Assembly: GCA_963931865.1 (NCBI GenBank)
Contig: OZ007511.1
Coordinates: forward strand, 14,328,774-14,392,773
Direction of reading: 5' to 3'
DNA length: 64,000 bases
Source: Axinella damicornis
Lineage: Eukaryota > Porifera > Demospongiae > Axinellida > Axinellidae
The position numbers and the translations under genes were made by a program. Positions 19,396-31,704 of the stretch are shown piece after piece (the stretch's first letter is position 1; the number at the start of each line of letters is the position of its first letter). The notes beneath the pieces are model-generated. The model was not told the origin of the DNA and searched no databases. It worked only from the letters and a program-made list of their open reading frames with translations.

Positions 19396-20800
19396 TCAGA
19401 CAACAGTCTGCTCCCGGCTCTTCGTGATAACGCAGATGAGGCCAAGTGAGATCAACACACCAATGATCTGTGGGGGAATGCATACCATGGACAGGGTACA
19501 TGTGTGAGTGTACATGTAAGTTGAGAGATCAAGGCAGATATCTTGAACAGTTCTGTAGCATTTTCTACTATATTTTCCAGCCACCCAGAACACCAAGCAA
19601 GGGGTTAAGGCAAAAGATGAACTGGATGACTCTGGAGAAAAGAAGGGAAATGAGTCGGCTGACACTAGTTCGGAGGTGTGTGCTGAACATTGCTCCGCAG
19701 TGCTTGAGTGGAAGACTGAAGACCATAGCCTCGTACCCAGGCCTTCAATCGCGGGGGGAAGGCCTGGTATACACTGTTTGCGCATGTGTTTAATTTAAAT
19801 GTGAATATTACGTCATTTTTAATTGTGACGTTTGCGAATGGGTTGGGCTTAATCGATGACGTTTGCGTAAACACACCCGCGTACGCGTGCCTGAGAGCGA
19901 TCAAAGGGCTCACAACAAGCACACCACAGCTCTTTCCACTGTCTACAAGTCCCTTCTTGTAGCTAGACTCCATGAGGAAAGGGAGCGCTTGGTAGCACAG
20001 GCTCTTGCCATAGCCAGTAGGTAGCTAGCCACACTAGTGACGAACACGTCGCTGCCTTCGTACACAGCTCTCATGGAGGAGCGCTGCTCTTCTTTCACAG
20101 TCATCCGTGTCATTTCAGCCTTCGCAAAGCATAGGTAAGAGCCTCAGAGAAACTACTACCACCGGAACTTTTGCACGCCATATTCATATTGCTACTCGTC
20201 GTTCGTTGCGGTTCTTCTAGGAATGTAAACGTGGACGTCATTCGACGTCATCGTTTCACGGAAGAATACCGAGATATCCTATTTTCCAAGATTTTGGGGG
20301 AAATTAAGCGCATGCGCAAACAGTGTATACCAGGCCTTCCCCCCCGCGATTGAAGGCCTGGGTACGAGGCTATGAAGACCAGTGCTGAGAATGGGAGACG
20401 GGTCATGATAACTGTAAACTTTATGTACCCCAAGTTAAGACGGAGTGTGGGCATAAGTCTTTCACATTCAAGGGGATACAGGAGTGGAACAGCCTTCCAC
20501 CCGAGATTAGGACCCTGAGATTGTCTACCGCACTCAGAACAAAACTTTGGATTTACATGTTTAATAGATAAATAATGATAAATTGAGGTTTTGTAATCTT
20601 TGTAGGCAATTTGTGGTGTACTGTATGCGTTTTGAGTTTTGATTTCATTTTTGTAGATGAATGTGTACTTAATTGTGTGTATGTGCAGGACTGTATGTGT
20701 TTTGATTTTGTAATTTTTGTAGCCGAATGTGCAGTTATTGTATGTGCAGGACTCCCTGGAGGACCAGCTAGGTGGCTGAAGGGACATTTCCTGTCTAAAA

Positions 20801-20842
<42 letters not shown>

Positions 20843-22192
20843 CTGCTGAAATGAAACCATACCTCGATAATACCAAAAGCAATTCCAATGCCTCCAGCCG
20901 TATAGCCAGCAATCACCAGAGTATTTCTAGTGCCTTCCACACAGCCCTGGGAGGGAGGGAGTGGACCAGTGGTTGCCACAGACATTTGTGAAACTCAATC
21001 AAGTGACGTACATACCGTGCTAAGGGCTTGAAAGGTTATGTTGAGGACCGGCATTGTACTGTTCCGCAAAAACGTGTACGAGGAGCAGGTCGTCGGGTCG
21101 GTGGTTGAATTGCAAGCCATGCAAGATGGGGCACGGTTGTTGCTGGCCTCTACAGCAGGCAAGTTCAACTCTATCCAGCTCTGGGGACCAGTACTGCCAC
21201 AGCAGGCAAACTGCAGTAGATAGATTGATTGATGTGAATTTCAACAGGATTGCCCCATCAGCCTGTGGCTGATAGAGTCCTGTAGGGTTAGGTACAGAAT
21301 GACACCACCACTTACGGTTGTCTGCACAACGGAAACAGCATCGCTGAGACCCTGATCAAATCCTGGGTTGTCTGGGTCGGCCACAAAGTTGGTGATGGTG
21401 GAATTAAACCGCTGTTCAATCCCACGCACCTTGGAGAGTATGAGGGGAGAGTGGGAAAAAAACTTCCATCCAAACTCATTCGTCAAACATCATTCTGCAT
21501 TTCATCACTACTTGTACCACGGGATAGGATGCCTATGAAAGTGTCCCGCCTAGAAATTGCTACAAAAAGGACAATGCTTTGTACCTACGTTTGAATGCAC
21601 AAACACAGGGTATACATGTAGCTGTCCATATGCCTGCTACTGCATGCCCATGACATCGATCCTTACCACTTCATCTCGGTAGACGAACCCCAGGACACCG
21701 GCGACGATCTCCAGGACGACGATGATGACTAGAACAATCATATACTGGTGGGGGGAGGGGGAGTGGAAATTAGGCAAGGCCAGCTACGCACAAGCTACGG
21801 TTCCAAGGCTTACAATGAACAGGAGGGGTCTCCACAGCCCGATGCCACCCACGATACCCAGTGCAGTGATCACTACGGTAACCACACCGCAAATGATGAG
21901 CAGCGCCGTTCCACCCGTGTAGCTAGTGCCGCCGGTGAGAAAGGATAGATTGGTCCCCACAACCGCGAGGTAGATCCCCACGGCCAGGAGCGCCAGACCG
22001 ATGAGCTGGGAGCGGTGAAGATTATATTTGCAAACACAATGCTTGCTGATACGAAACGGCTCTTGAGAGAATATATCTAGGCAGCTACTGACCTAGCTAG
22101 GCTAGGCGCCTAGGCTAACTCACCATGAAAATAATGTTGATAAGGATGAGCAAGATCCTGAAGCACTGCGCGCACTTGCTGATTTCTCCCAT
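19396..22192 (-). CDS. Tetraspanin (cluster member D)
   Basis: Seven phase-0 exons, right to left: 22192-22124, 22005-21814, 21744-21667, 21429-21316, 21210-21016, 20946-20863, 19467-19396, giving 267 residues. It starts MGEISKCAQCFRILLILINI. TM3 is YMIVLVIIVVLEIVAGVLGF, close to that of C. The large loop has FACCGSTGPQSW, then PSCMACNSTT, TTCSS and a GC (GCVEGT) before TM4. The short tail is TKSREQTVV. D and C share orientation, exon plan and TM3 sequence, so they are probably the youngest duplicates. The last intron contains the 647-bp MITE and a LINE fragment. Confidence 0.9.
19726..20372. mobile_element. 647-bp MITE with TAGCCTCG ends and 9-bp TSD
   Basis: The terminal inverted repeats extend about 62 bp. 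The left begins TAGCCTCGTACCCAGGCCTT and the right is its near-perfect complement ending CGAGGCTA. The target duplication TGAAGACCA lies at 19717-19725 and 20373-20381. The interior has no transposase frame. It is the longest member of the family here and the likely source of the shorter hairpins' end sequence. Confidence 0.9.
20382..20580 (+). pseudogene. 3' fragment of a non-LTR retrotransposon
   Basis: Translation of about 20450-20575 gives FTFKGIQEWNSLPPEIRTLR followed by a short Leu/Lys end and stop. This resembles the C-terminal end of LINE reverse transcriptases (phrases of the type 'W NSLP ... FK..L'). It is 5' truncated and broken, followed by AT-rich sequence and a (TATC)n tail at 20801-20841. 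The neighbouring MITE target duplication abuts it. Confidence 0.55.
20801..20841. repeat. (TATC)n microsatellite
   Basis: About ten TATC units. Tetranucleotide tails of this kind often terminate LINE copies, which fits the fragment just upstream. Confidence 0.9.
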
Positions 22193-22472
22193 CTTCGCCG
22201 ATACTTCCAAGAGCGTCAGATTGTTGTAACGCAAGAGTGAAACTTCGCCACCAAACAGATCGTTCTGGAGCAGCCACACCTAAACGACTATTTAAATTAT
22301 TGGGAATTTAGAATGCCATTTTGGGACTCTGGCATGCAGCAAAAATTTGACACCATAGCGCAAAATTCGATCGGTTAAACCACAAAAATGGAATGAACGG
22401 CGCATTACACACATTCTGACACTCACACCTCCCCCACCCCCATGACCCCACACACAGTGACACACAAAGTGA

Positions 22473-25400
22473 CTAGCTGTTCTGTGTTTCTACTATGTCT
22501 TGCTTGCTAGCAGCCAGAGCAGGTGCATCACTCTCTGTTGGTTCAGGACTAGTAGCACCAGGACTACTAGTAGCACTGCGAGTGCCTGTAGTGCTCGGGG
22601 CAAATGGAAAGTTGGAGTAGAGGACACTGTCCCCAGGGCTCTGTGACAAGTGAGTATCCTCACACCCTGAGGCTTCCAGCCCCTCGCCAGACTGGAAGGT
22701 TTCAAAGTAGTCGTTGTCTAGTATCGGTGGTATGTCATTCTCGGAGTCTGACGATGCTGTATTCCAAGTGTCCATTTCTCCCTCAACTCTCACATTCGGC
22801 AGTTTCTCCAGCTTTCTCTCAAGTGACCATCCACACTGTTCCTCCTGTATCGGAGTGAGGGGTCCTCTGCCCCCCTCCTCCCCTTCCTCCTGCCGACCAC
22901 CATCCTCTGAATTACGTATCGTAAGAGCAGTGAGTGCTTGAATGACCTCATCTGGCTGTATCCCCAGCTTCAGCCACCCGGAGATGCCTTCCTGTGGGGT
23001 ACATGCTGGAACAGAGCACACATTAGAGCTCTCCCCACTGTCCTCCCCTCCCCCGTCCTGGGGAGGAATCAGCGCTGACAATGCACCAATGAGGTCCATT
23101 GCGGAGATGGCCTGATGTACCCTCTCCGGATGGCTGGGTTCTAGTGGGGTAGACGGTGGGGGGGATACAAGGGGTGTGGTCCCAGTACTGTGCCCACTTT
23201 GGATCCATGCTGTTAGTGCGGAGGTTACTGCCTCGGGAAAGATTGGGGTGGGCGTGTCATCCCGGGGGGTGAGGGAGAGGGGAGTGTCCTTGTTCTGTAT
23301 GTGGAAGAGGGCATCCAGGGCAGACTGGATCATCACCGGAGTTATGGTGGGTTTGTTGTTGCCGTTAGCTGTGAGAGGGGTGGAGGGTGGGGGGGAGAGG
23401 GAGTGTGAGGAGGGAGGGTCACTCCCAGGAGGAACCAAGAGAACGTCTGGAGAGACACTGCTGATGTCTGACTGTCCGTCTGGTTCTTCTCTGGAGGGAA
23501 GACCTCCCTCCTGTGAGGAATGCCAGCTGCCAACCGAGTACCTCTCCTTGTCCTGCATAGTGACAAACCCTCCTTCCCTGGCACTGCCGCCAGCCTGTGA
23601 GCCCATGAGCTTGTGTGTCAACAGCGGGTGCTCTAAAGAATCCAGAGGAGACTTGTCATGATCAAACGATCTGTCGACCTGAGGAGACACCCTGTAACCC
23701 TGCAACCCGAGACTGCGCCTGAAGCTTGAGTCAGCTCGGACTGGGGACACGAGACTGCCATTACGGCTGTGCACCTGCCACGACAGCTGCAGCTGTTCAT
23801 CACGACCCTGCAAGGGTTCGCTGTCAGTAGTTATACCGGCACCCTCACTGCTGCTTGTAAATAAGGACTTTGTTATTGGCCAGCCATCTGGATCATTGCC
23901 ATAACGCTCCACCAGGGACTGAATCTTTGCCTGGAGGTAAGGAAGGAAGGAGGCGAGCAGTGAATCCAGTTCTTTCCCAAGAGGATGAGTGCTATGCATA
24001 CAGACACAAGTGCTATGCATACAGACACTAATGAAGAAGCCCAATACTGAACCAAAAGGGGATTTATTTACATTGCACTACACAGGTAGGTGAGTTCAGT
24101 TCAGGAGTGGTGCATCTGACTGCAGAAGAGGGCTTCACACAGCCCCCGCCCCCCCCCCCCCCCCCCCCCCACCTGGATGCTGATGCAGCCATCACCTCAT
24201 GATGTATTTATTGAGGTACACCCTTCAACAGGAAAACAAGTCAGTGCGGTATCCAAACCCAGGACAGAGCCTGAGCTACGCACTAGAGACTCTCACTCAA
24301 CCAGTCCATCCCGCTGAGTCATGCTCACCTGCTCTTTAGTGGAAGCTTGTTGGCCATCCAGGGCCACCTGCAGTGGGGCAACACGACACGTTAGAGCTAT
24401 GACATGAAACCTCTGCTCATATTGGTGGGAGCATGTTACGGATGTAGAGTGGGCGCAGTCTAGCTATGTGTACGTGTGGTGGATCAGTGGCGGTGCATCC
24501 TCACTCTCGCTGAGCCTGACAGTGATCCAGCTGATTCTCTGACTTCCATCAACACTAGTACCAGCGATAACTACATGCACTGAAAAATGGACTGGGTCAT
24601 CCGACAAAGAAATGTGGGATAAGAAAATGAGCTCATAATGCAGACTCAGCACCTTTAACTGAGGCCGTAACAGAGCAAGGCACTTCTGATGGGGAAGGCG
24701 CGCTCATCATCACCAGTACTCCAGACCTTGAGCACCAACTCATGAGGTAGACCCTCCTACTGCCAGCATGTTATTAACTTGCTAGCAGTATAAGTGCCCA
24801 CCAGTTCCCGTGATGCTGTACTACGACCTAATACACAAGCTAGCAGCTCTCACCATCCTCGACTTGTGCATGAACTTGGCCAGGAGCACCAGTCTGCAGG
24901 TGTGTGTGGCCGAGATGGGGTTGCCTGGACAACGGGGAGAAGGGGGAAGTGCTCGTGTTTTGAGTCATAATACCTCAATACCACGCACTGTGCACGTACA
25001 AGTCTGCTTCAATGGTAGGGACAAATGTACCAATACGTCCATCTACTCAATACCCGGCTCAGTTACATACGTACATCTACTCAATACCCGGCTCAGTTAC
25101 ATACTGATATCATTTCCAGCACAGTATCATGATTATTGAGTGCGCGTCCATTTTGTGTAAGTAGTTCCAATTACACTGGCTTATCTGACTACATAACTAT
25201 GGTAGGAAGTAATTACTACAATGTGTAGTAGTAACACGTGTCACTTGTGCCCCCCCCCAACAAAGCCTGCTTTCACCCACTACTAATACAAGGTCACAGT
25301 AATCAATATGCAAAGTTGCCAAATAGCAGTATTGCCTCAGCGATCACAGAGTAATCAAATTGATCCTACTGCTCTATGTTTAGAAGTTCTATTCTAGACC

Positions 25401-28400
25401 AAGAAATTGTTACCATATTTGGTGTTTACCAGTGAGGGAGAGAGTGCTGAGTGTGCGCAGCTGTGTGAGCTTTTCAACGTCACTGTGAGAGGCCACCAGG
25501 TTATAGCTGAGGTTCAGAGAGGAGACGCACACGAAGGCGTGGAGGCCTCCGAGCGTAGACAGACAGTTGTGGGAGAGGTCGAGGAATGTTACGTGCTCCA
25601 GTACCTGCGGGATGGGGGGGGGGGGGGGGGGATGGATGGAAAGAGGGGAGGAAGGGAGTGCACTTGGATGCAGTCACAGATACTGACTTAGCCTTTGTGT
25701 GTGTGTGCATGTGCTTCAATGCATATCAGTAGTGAGCACGGTACCATCCCACACACAATTGCATCACCTCTTCAAGTTACTGCCTGGAATGCTATTATCA
25801 GTAACTGTATGCAGATATCTAAATGTTCCACCATCCTCCATCCTGAACACCCTCATACCACACCCACACTCCCAGAACACACCCACAGCCTCACTGCCAG
25901 ACCACACCCACAGCCACACCCACAGCCTCACTGCCAGGCAGTGGTAGGGAGGTGACGACGTGAACCTCGGACGGCTTTTTAAAAAAATTTTTTATTTTAT
26001 ACAAATTCATGTGGCAAAGACACACATAGGATGTACAAATAGCATCATTATAGCTAGTGTAAAGTACACCCTACAGTAATAACAATTAGACAAAGTTCTT
26101 AATACAAGATTTAAAAGAGGGAAGAGACACACAGTAATGAACAGATACAGGCCAATGGTTCCACAATGAAACAGAGTTGGGGACACAAGAGTATAGGTAA
26201 CTACTTGTGTGTGCAAATGGCTGATGCAGGGTAAAATGGTCGTGAGATCGCAGGTTCCAGCTTGAGTGGGTGAGAGGGGCAAAAGTATTTGGGGGCATGG
26301 CCATCAGACCATTCAGGCACTTATAAACCACAGTAAGCTTCAGTACAGCTCTACGCTCCTTCAGTAGTGGTAGCAATAGGGAGTTTCGTAAGGAGGTGTA
26401 TGGCTCATGCCAACGCTTTGTACATACTTTGGCCGCAAATTTCTGTACAGATTCAAGTACCTCGACTGACCTTGCTCTCGTCCTGGATGAACTGAATGTG
26501 GTTGTGTGCTACCGTGAGTCTCTCCAGCGAGGGCAGGCAGAGAAATTGCAGCTGAAGTGACTGGAGGAGGTTGTGGCTCAGATTGAGCTGCGGGGAGTCC
26601 AGGGAGAGTGGGAGGGAACAGAGGAGGAGAGGGGGCCCAGGTGAGAGGTAAGGAAGAGAGGAGGAGAGGGGGCCGGGTGAGAGGGAGGACAGGACAGAGA
26701 CAGGGGAGGTTAAGGAGGAGTGGGGAGAGGAAAGGAGGGTGGATGGGGGGTGGGGAGAGGAGGAGGGGAAAGGAGAGGAGGGGAGAGAAGAGGAGGAGGG
26801 GAGAGAAGAGGAAGAGGGGAGAGGAGGAGGGGTGGGGAGAGGAGGGGAAAGGAGAGGAGGAGGGGAGAGAGGCAAAGGAGGAGGGGTGGGGAGAGGAGAG
26901 GGGGAAAGGAGGAGGTGGGGAGAGGAGGAAAGAAGGAGGGGTGGGGAGAGTAGGGGGGTGGGGAGAGGAGGAGGGGAGGGGAGAGGAGAGGAGGAGGGGA
27001 GAGAAGAGGAGGAGGGGAGGGAAGAGGAGGAGGGGAGAGGGGGAAATTAGGAGGGGTGGGGAGAGGAGGGGGGTGGAGAGAAGAGGAGGGGAGAGGAGGA
27101 GGGGTGCATGGCGAGAGAAGCATGGAAGGAAGGGGAGAATGAGGACAGGATGGGTGAGAGAGGAAGGAGAGGAGAGAGAGAGGAGGCAATATTGGTTGGT
27201 GCCAAGTGATAACAGAATTCAACGCTTCACAGAATGCAATATCAGGCGCTGTGGTTCACACACCTAGCACCTCCCAGTAACAGCTGCTGCTGACAGGCTT
27301 CATATGCCTTAGGAGGAACCCAGGAGTAGCAGAGTACAAAGGGTGAGGATACATTCCAAGTGGCTCTCTAAATCCTACCCAGGAAACTAATCACATTCCA
27401 GAACCACTCCAGATTGCACTTGTGCTGACTCTCACAACGAACGCCTTCCTCTCCCTCTCCCCTCCCTATCACCTGCCTTCCTCTCCTTCTCTCCCCTCCC
27501 TATCACCTGCCTTCCTCTCCCTCTCTCCTCTCCCTATCACCTGCCTTCCTCTCCCTTTCTCCCCTCCCTATCACCTGCCTTCCTCTCCTTTTCTCCCCTC
27601 CCTATCACCTGCCTTCCTCTCCCTCTCTCCCCTCCCTATCACCTGCCTTCCTCTCCCCCACCCCTCCCATCTGTCAGTCCCTCCCTCCCTCCCCTACCTC
27701 TCTAAGGGCTGGCAGGACCTGCAGGCAGTCATCAAGATGTGTGAGGTGGTTGTGTGAGAGGGTGAGGGTGTGAAGCTGGTGCCACGGCTGAACCACTACC
27801 CTGAAACCAACGCAGCAGGAAAATGTATTAAAGTGCTCATCGGATGGCAAATACACAACTCAAGTCATAACAGGACAGGGAGCAGTCAAAACCACCTGCC
27901 ATTTATGCATTAAAGCACATGACAACTATGTAGTGAGTAGTCAGTGCTGGTTCAGGGGGTTGACCTTCAGGCTGTGCCCTCCCTCCCTCCCATTTCCCCA
28001 TCTCCTTCCCTCCCATCCTTTCCTATTCTCTATCGGCTATCCCCCACTCTCCCTCATTGCCACCCTTATCCTTTAATTCCCTCCTCTCTTTTCCCCTCCC
28101 GTCCATTCCTCCACCATGCACCCCCTCCCTCCTCCCTCCCACCCTCCCTCTCCCCTCCCTCCCTCCCTCCCTCCCTCCCTCCCTCCCTCCCTCCATCCCT
28201 CCCTCCCTCCCTCCCTCCCTCCCTCCCTCCCTCCCTCCCACTCTCCCCCCCTCCCTTCTTGTGTACCTGTTGTCAGTCAGTTTGGCCATGGCAGTCAGTC
28301 TCCAGGGGTCGGGTAATTTCACAGGAGACCCGGGGGGAGAGCGTCCTGCCACCCTCTTCTCCTCCACAGCATCAATGAGGATGTCTCTGAGGGAGCGGAG

Positions 28401-31400
28401 GGAGCGATGAACGCTCAACTTCGTCAGCTGCTGCTGCACTGACACCAAGCCGCGTAACTGCACCAGGGGAACTCTGTCCAGCTGGGTGGGTGGGTGGGGA
28501 TGTGAGTGTCTGGGGGTGTGAGTGTGTGAGGGGATACCTTGAGGCTGTGGAGGGAGCGGAAGGGAGCAAGTTCGAAGGGGGAGCAGCAGACGGAGGTGGG
28601 GGGAGGGGGAAGGGAGACTCGGAGGCAGCCTAGCTGGTGAACAAAACTATACAGGTGGGCGGGGTCTGCTGCAACATCACTGGCATCTGAGGGTGTGAGG
28701 AGGGGGAGTGGGAGGGTGTACGTGAGGAGGGGAGTGGGAGGGTGTACGTGAGGAGGGGAGTGGGAGGGTGTACATGAGGAGGCGAGTGGGAGGGTGTAAG
28801 TGAGGAGGGGAGTGGGAGGGTGTACGTGAGGAGGGGAGTGGGAGGGTGTACGTGAGGAGGGGAGTGGGAGGGTGTACGTGAGGAGGGGAGTGGGAGGGTG
28901 TACGAGAGGAGGGGAGTGGGAGGGTGTACGTGAGGAGGGGAGTGGGAGGGTGTACATGAGGAGGGGAGTGGGAGGGTGTACGTGAGGAGGGGAGTGGGAG
29001 GGTGTACATGAGGAGGGGAGTGGAGGGTGTACGTGAGGAGGGGGAGTGGGAGGGTGTACGGGAGGGGGAGTGGGAGGGTGTAAGTGAGGAGGCGAGTGGG
29101 AGGGTGTGCAGAGGGGGAGTGAGAGGGTGTGAGGAGGGGGTGGTAGGGTGTGAAGGAAGTGGAAGGGTGAGGAGGGGGAGTGGAAGAGTAGGGTGTGAGG
29201 CACTGTGAGCAGTGGGAGGAGCAGTGTGTGAGGATCGAGGAGCAGTGTGTGAGGATCGAGGTGCAGTGTGTCAGGATCGAGGGGCAGTGTGTGAGGATGT
29301 GTGAGGATCGAGGGACAGTGTGTGAGGATCGAGGGGCAGTGTGTGAGGATCGAGGGGCAGTGTGTGAGGATGTGTGAGGATCGAGGGACAGTGTGTGAGG
29401 ATCGAGGGGCAGTGTGTGAGGATGTGTGAGGATCGAGGGACAGTGTGTGAGGATCGAGGGGCAGTGTGTGAGGATCGAGGGGCAGTGTGTGAGGATCGAG
29501 GGGCAGTGTGTGAGGATGTGTGAGGATCGAGGGACAGTGTGTGAGGATCGAGGGGCAGTGTGTGAGGATCGAGGGGCAGTGTGTGAGGATCGAGGGGCAG
29601 TGTGTGAGGATGTGTGAGGATCGAGGGACAGTGTGTGAGGATGTGTGAGGATCGAGGGACAGTGTGTGAGGTTCATTTGTTACTGGCCTAGAACCCTGGG
29701 CTCCACTTGCCTACTCCTTGCGGGTCTCTGGGCAGCTGCAGTCTTTGAGTGATGCTATACATCTCATTAACACTCAAAGCAATGGGGACTTCCTCTTCTA
29801 GTAGCTGGTCGCCATGATGATAGAGGTGCCGAGTTAGAATGTCAGCCACTTTGATTACATCCTGTGGTTGGTATGAGTGTGTATTGGGTAGTCATCATTG
29901 CTGTCCATGAGAGTTGCCAAGGCAACAGCAGATCTTACATGAGCTGGTACATCCATGAAAAGCAGCAGCTCCTGAGACTGCGAGATTTGAGACTCACTGG
30001 AGGAAGGGGGAAGAGGGGGGAGGGAGAGGGGAGAGATGGGGATTAAGGGGAGGGGGGAGAAGGGGTGGGGAAGGGGAGGGAGGGGGTGATGTGGGAAGGG
30101 GGAGGGGAGGTATGGGGAGAGGAGGGGAAGTGTGGGGAGAGGAGGGTATCCACAAGCCTTCCTATCCCAATGCTCACCTGTGTATGAGTTTCTGCAAGTA
30201 TCTCTCCAGCAGTTGCCTTCTCTTGTCTATCAGCTGCTTGGAGAGGTTGCCCGCAAGCTTCTTGGGTGGGAGCAGCTCTCGCTTACTGCGTACCGCTTCA
30301 TCAGCTGTGAGGGTGATGGTGTGGGGTGTGAGTGTGAGGGATGGTGGTGTGGGTATGCGTGTGCGAGGGATGCAGTAGGGTATGGCCCTTTCATTATCAA
30401 ACTCATACACAACTTGTATAAGCAGAGGAGCATGCACAAAGTGCTATCAAGGCAAGGTTGTGATCTTGGTGCTATCTTACAGATTTGCCATAGGCCCAGC
30501 CTCGTTCCCAGACCTACCCGCTTTCTCTTCTTTGCCGATGATGATAATACTATACGGAAGTCTATAGAACAAATGGGAAAGGCCTGGCATTGTTTATCAT
30601 GTGAGTGATGTCACAAGGAGGGGTGGGGCCCAAAGTCATTTCAGCAGGTCCTGGATCAGTTCATCATCCAGTCGGCTAGTCCAAATGTTCTGTGGCTAGT
30701 TGAGACTCCAGACACACTATGTAACTTGGCAAACCTATTTGTGATTGGGCCCCCCCTCCCCCCTCCCCCCCCCCCCCCCCCCACCCCCTACACCTGTACG
30801 TCCACCTAACGTCATTCATGTGATAAACAATACCAGGCCTTGCTTTTTTTTTTTTCGCTGCTCTTCTGCTTCCGTGTAGCATTGTCAACGCAAACCGAAG
30901 AACGGAAAACGGGTAGGCCCTGGAATGAGTTACCACAGGACAGCTCAGGCAACCAAGTGGAGCACTTCATGGGTAAGTACCCGTACAGCCTCGTTCCAGG
31001 CCCCATCCTGCCACGGGGAATGAGGGGGGAGGGGGAGGGGCGGGGCTGGGAATGAGGCTAGCACAGTAATGATGTCATCACCATCCCCCCCCCCCCCCCC
31101 GTGGGGCCCTAGGGCCTGCTTGCGTAAATTGAACCTGTACTGCTCTCCATCACTGTGCACACCCACCTTTCTGTGCAGGGCGTGGAATTGGCTGTACCTC
31201 CGATAGAGGTACCAGTGGTCGTGTTCTGTGAGGACATCGATCCTGGTACACCTGGGGAGACGGGGGGTAGGGTTGAGGTCAAGGTTAGGGTCAAACTATT
31301 TGAGCTCCAAGCAGGATATAAGCCCAAACGGCCGTCATATGACTGTCACAGATTAGGCTGCAGTACACACAGTAGCGGCTGCCCCCCTGGTCTTACTGCC

Positions 31401-31626
31401 CAAATGTAGCACGGTATCTAAGGTTTACTCAAAGCACATCATAGTTTGTAGCATGCTCATGCCTCCTACCACGTGCGGAGAGGGCTTTTTCTCTGATCTC
31501 AGCGTCCCTTATGACGACATGTCTTACGCGATTCCGTCCCTGTGCGTTCCCCCGCTCAGATGAAGAGCGGTCTCGCCGCCACACGGCGCTTCCAGGGGAA
31601 GGCAGGTAGCCGCCAAGAGATGCCAT
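22473..31626 (-). CDS. NISCH: Nischarin-like protein: PX domain plus leucine-rich repeats
   Basis: Exons traced right to left: 31626-31470 (tentative), 31251-31163, 30304-30178, 29996-29939, 29861-29715, 28686-28538, 28481-28267, 27800-27698, 26587-26471, 25604-25430, 24924-24854, 24367-24329, 23930-22473. The PX domain shows YRRYSQFHALHRK and then ELLPPKKLAGNLSKQLIDKR and LLERYLQKL. Helical linker and LRRs follow (TLTLSHNHLTHLDD, LNLSHNLLQSL, FLDLSHNCLSTL, SLNLSYNLV) with an LRR cap GNPIS. This order is that of Nischarin, an endosomal PI3P-binding scaffold that interacts with integrin alpha5 and Rac/PAK signalling. The last exon codes about 485 low-complexity Ser/Pro/Glu-rich residues and stops, so the long conserved C-terminal half of the human protein is absent. 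The exon 1-2 and 5-6 phases do not match; a small exon may be missing from my model. Confidence 0.78.
24148..24322. repeat. Poly-C tract and possible tRNA-derived SINE
   Basis: A C run at about 24148-24170 precedes a segment whose reverse complement has TGGACTGGTTGAGTGAGAG and GGGTTTGGATACC, similar to the A and B boxes of a tRNA-type polymerase III promoter. Intronic in the Nischarin gene. The SINE call is weak. Confidence 0.35.
25977..26465 (-). pseudogene. 5'-truncated, frameshifted LINE fragment
   Basis: On the minus strand the peptide SVQKFAAKVCTKRWHEPYTS, then KLTVVYKCLNGLMAMPPNTF, then a frameshift into SLWNHWPV...FKSCIKNF corresponds region by region to the better LINE copy at 49.4-50.2 kb (SVQKFACKVCLQQW, KLTTMYKIIGN, VITLWNALPNSVKH, VFKRLL). 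A short A-rich end (T-rich on +) at 25977 marks the 3' terminus. It sits in a Nischarin intron on the sense strand. Confidence 0.75.
26600..27190. repeat. Long polypurine tract (GGGGAGAGGAGGA)n
   Basis: Nearly 600 bp of almost pure purine on the + strand, in a Nischarin intron. It is therefore polypyrimidine in the transcript and gives meaningless open frames on both strands. Confidence 0.9.
27440..27660. repeat. Pyrimidine-rich minisatellite
   Basis: CTCCCTATCACCTGCCTTCC followed by TCTCC(C/T)TCTC repeats about seven times with a unit of roughly 33 bp. Confidence 0.85.
27978..28255. repeat. (CCCT)n polypyrimidine tract
   Basis: CCCT/CCTC repeats, densest at 28150-28240, in a Nischarin intron beside the LRR exon at 28267. 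Confidence 0.9.
28695..29110. repeat. 26-27-bp G-rich minisatellite
   Basis: GGAGGGGAGTGGGAGGGTGT plus ACGTGA repeats about 15 times in a Nischarin intron, giving a long false Pro/Ser/Thr/His frame on the minus strand. Confidence 0.9.
29215..29670. repeat. 21-bp minisatellite
   Basis: GTGTGTGAGGATCGAGGGGC(A) units repeat about 20 times, with an inserted 9-bp GATGTGTGA variant at regular intervals (higher-order pattern). Confidence 0.9.
30497..30935. mobile_element. Old, degenerate inverted-repeat element
   Basis: CAGCCTCGTTCCCAGACCTA near 30497 and GGGTAGGCCCTGGAATGAG near 30912 are imperfect inverses. Internally, GGCCTGGCATTGTTTATCAT (30583) is mirrored by GTGATAAACAATACCAGGCC (30820). It looks like an eroded long member of the TAGCCTCG family inside the first introns of Nischarin. 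Confidence 0.5.
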
Positions 31627-31704
31627 AATAAGCAATGTCCTGTTTCCATACCGAGGAACGGGGACCGGGAATGGGGTCGAGCGTTGAATTGCAGAGAGAT
31701 AGAA
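31627..31704. promoter_or_regulatory. 78-bp bidirectional promoter gap, NISCH / CYB5R
   Basis: Only 78 bp separate the proposed start codons of two divergent genes, so 5' UTRs and core promoters must overlap or lie within the first exons. No TATA box is seen. This depends on both start calls being right. Confidence 0.5.

Noticed and set aside
26600..27190. Glu/Gly/Arg-rich protein of over 200 residues
   Set aside because: Translation of a purine tract; no start context, no domain, inside an intron.
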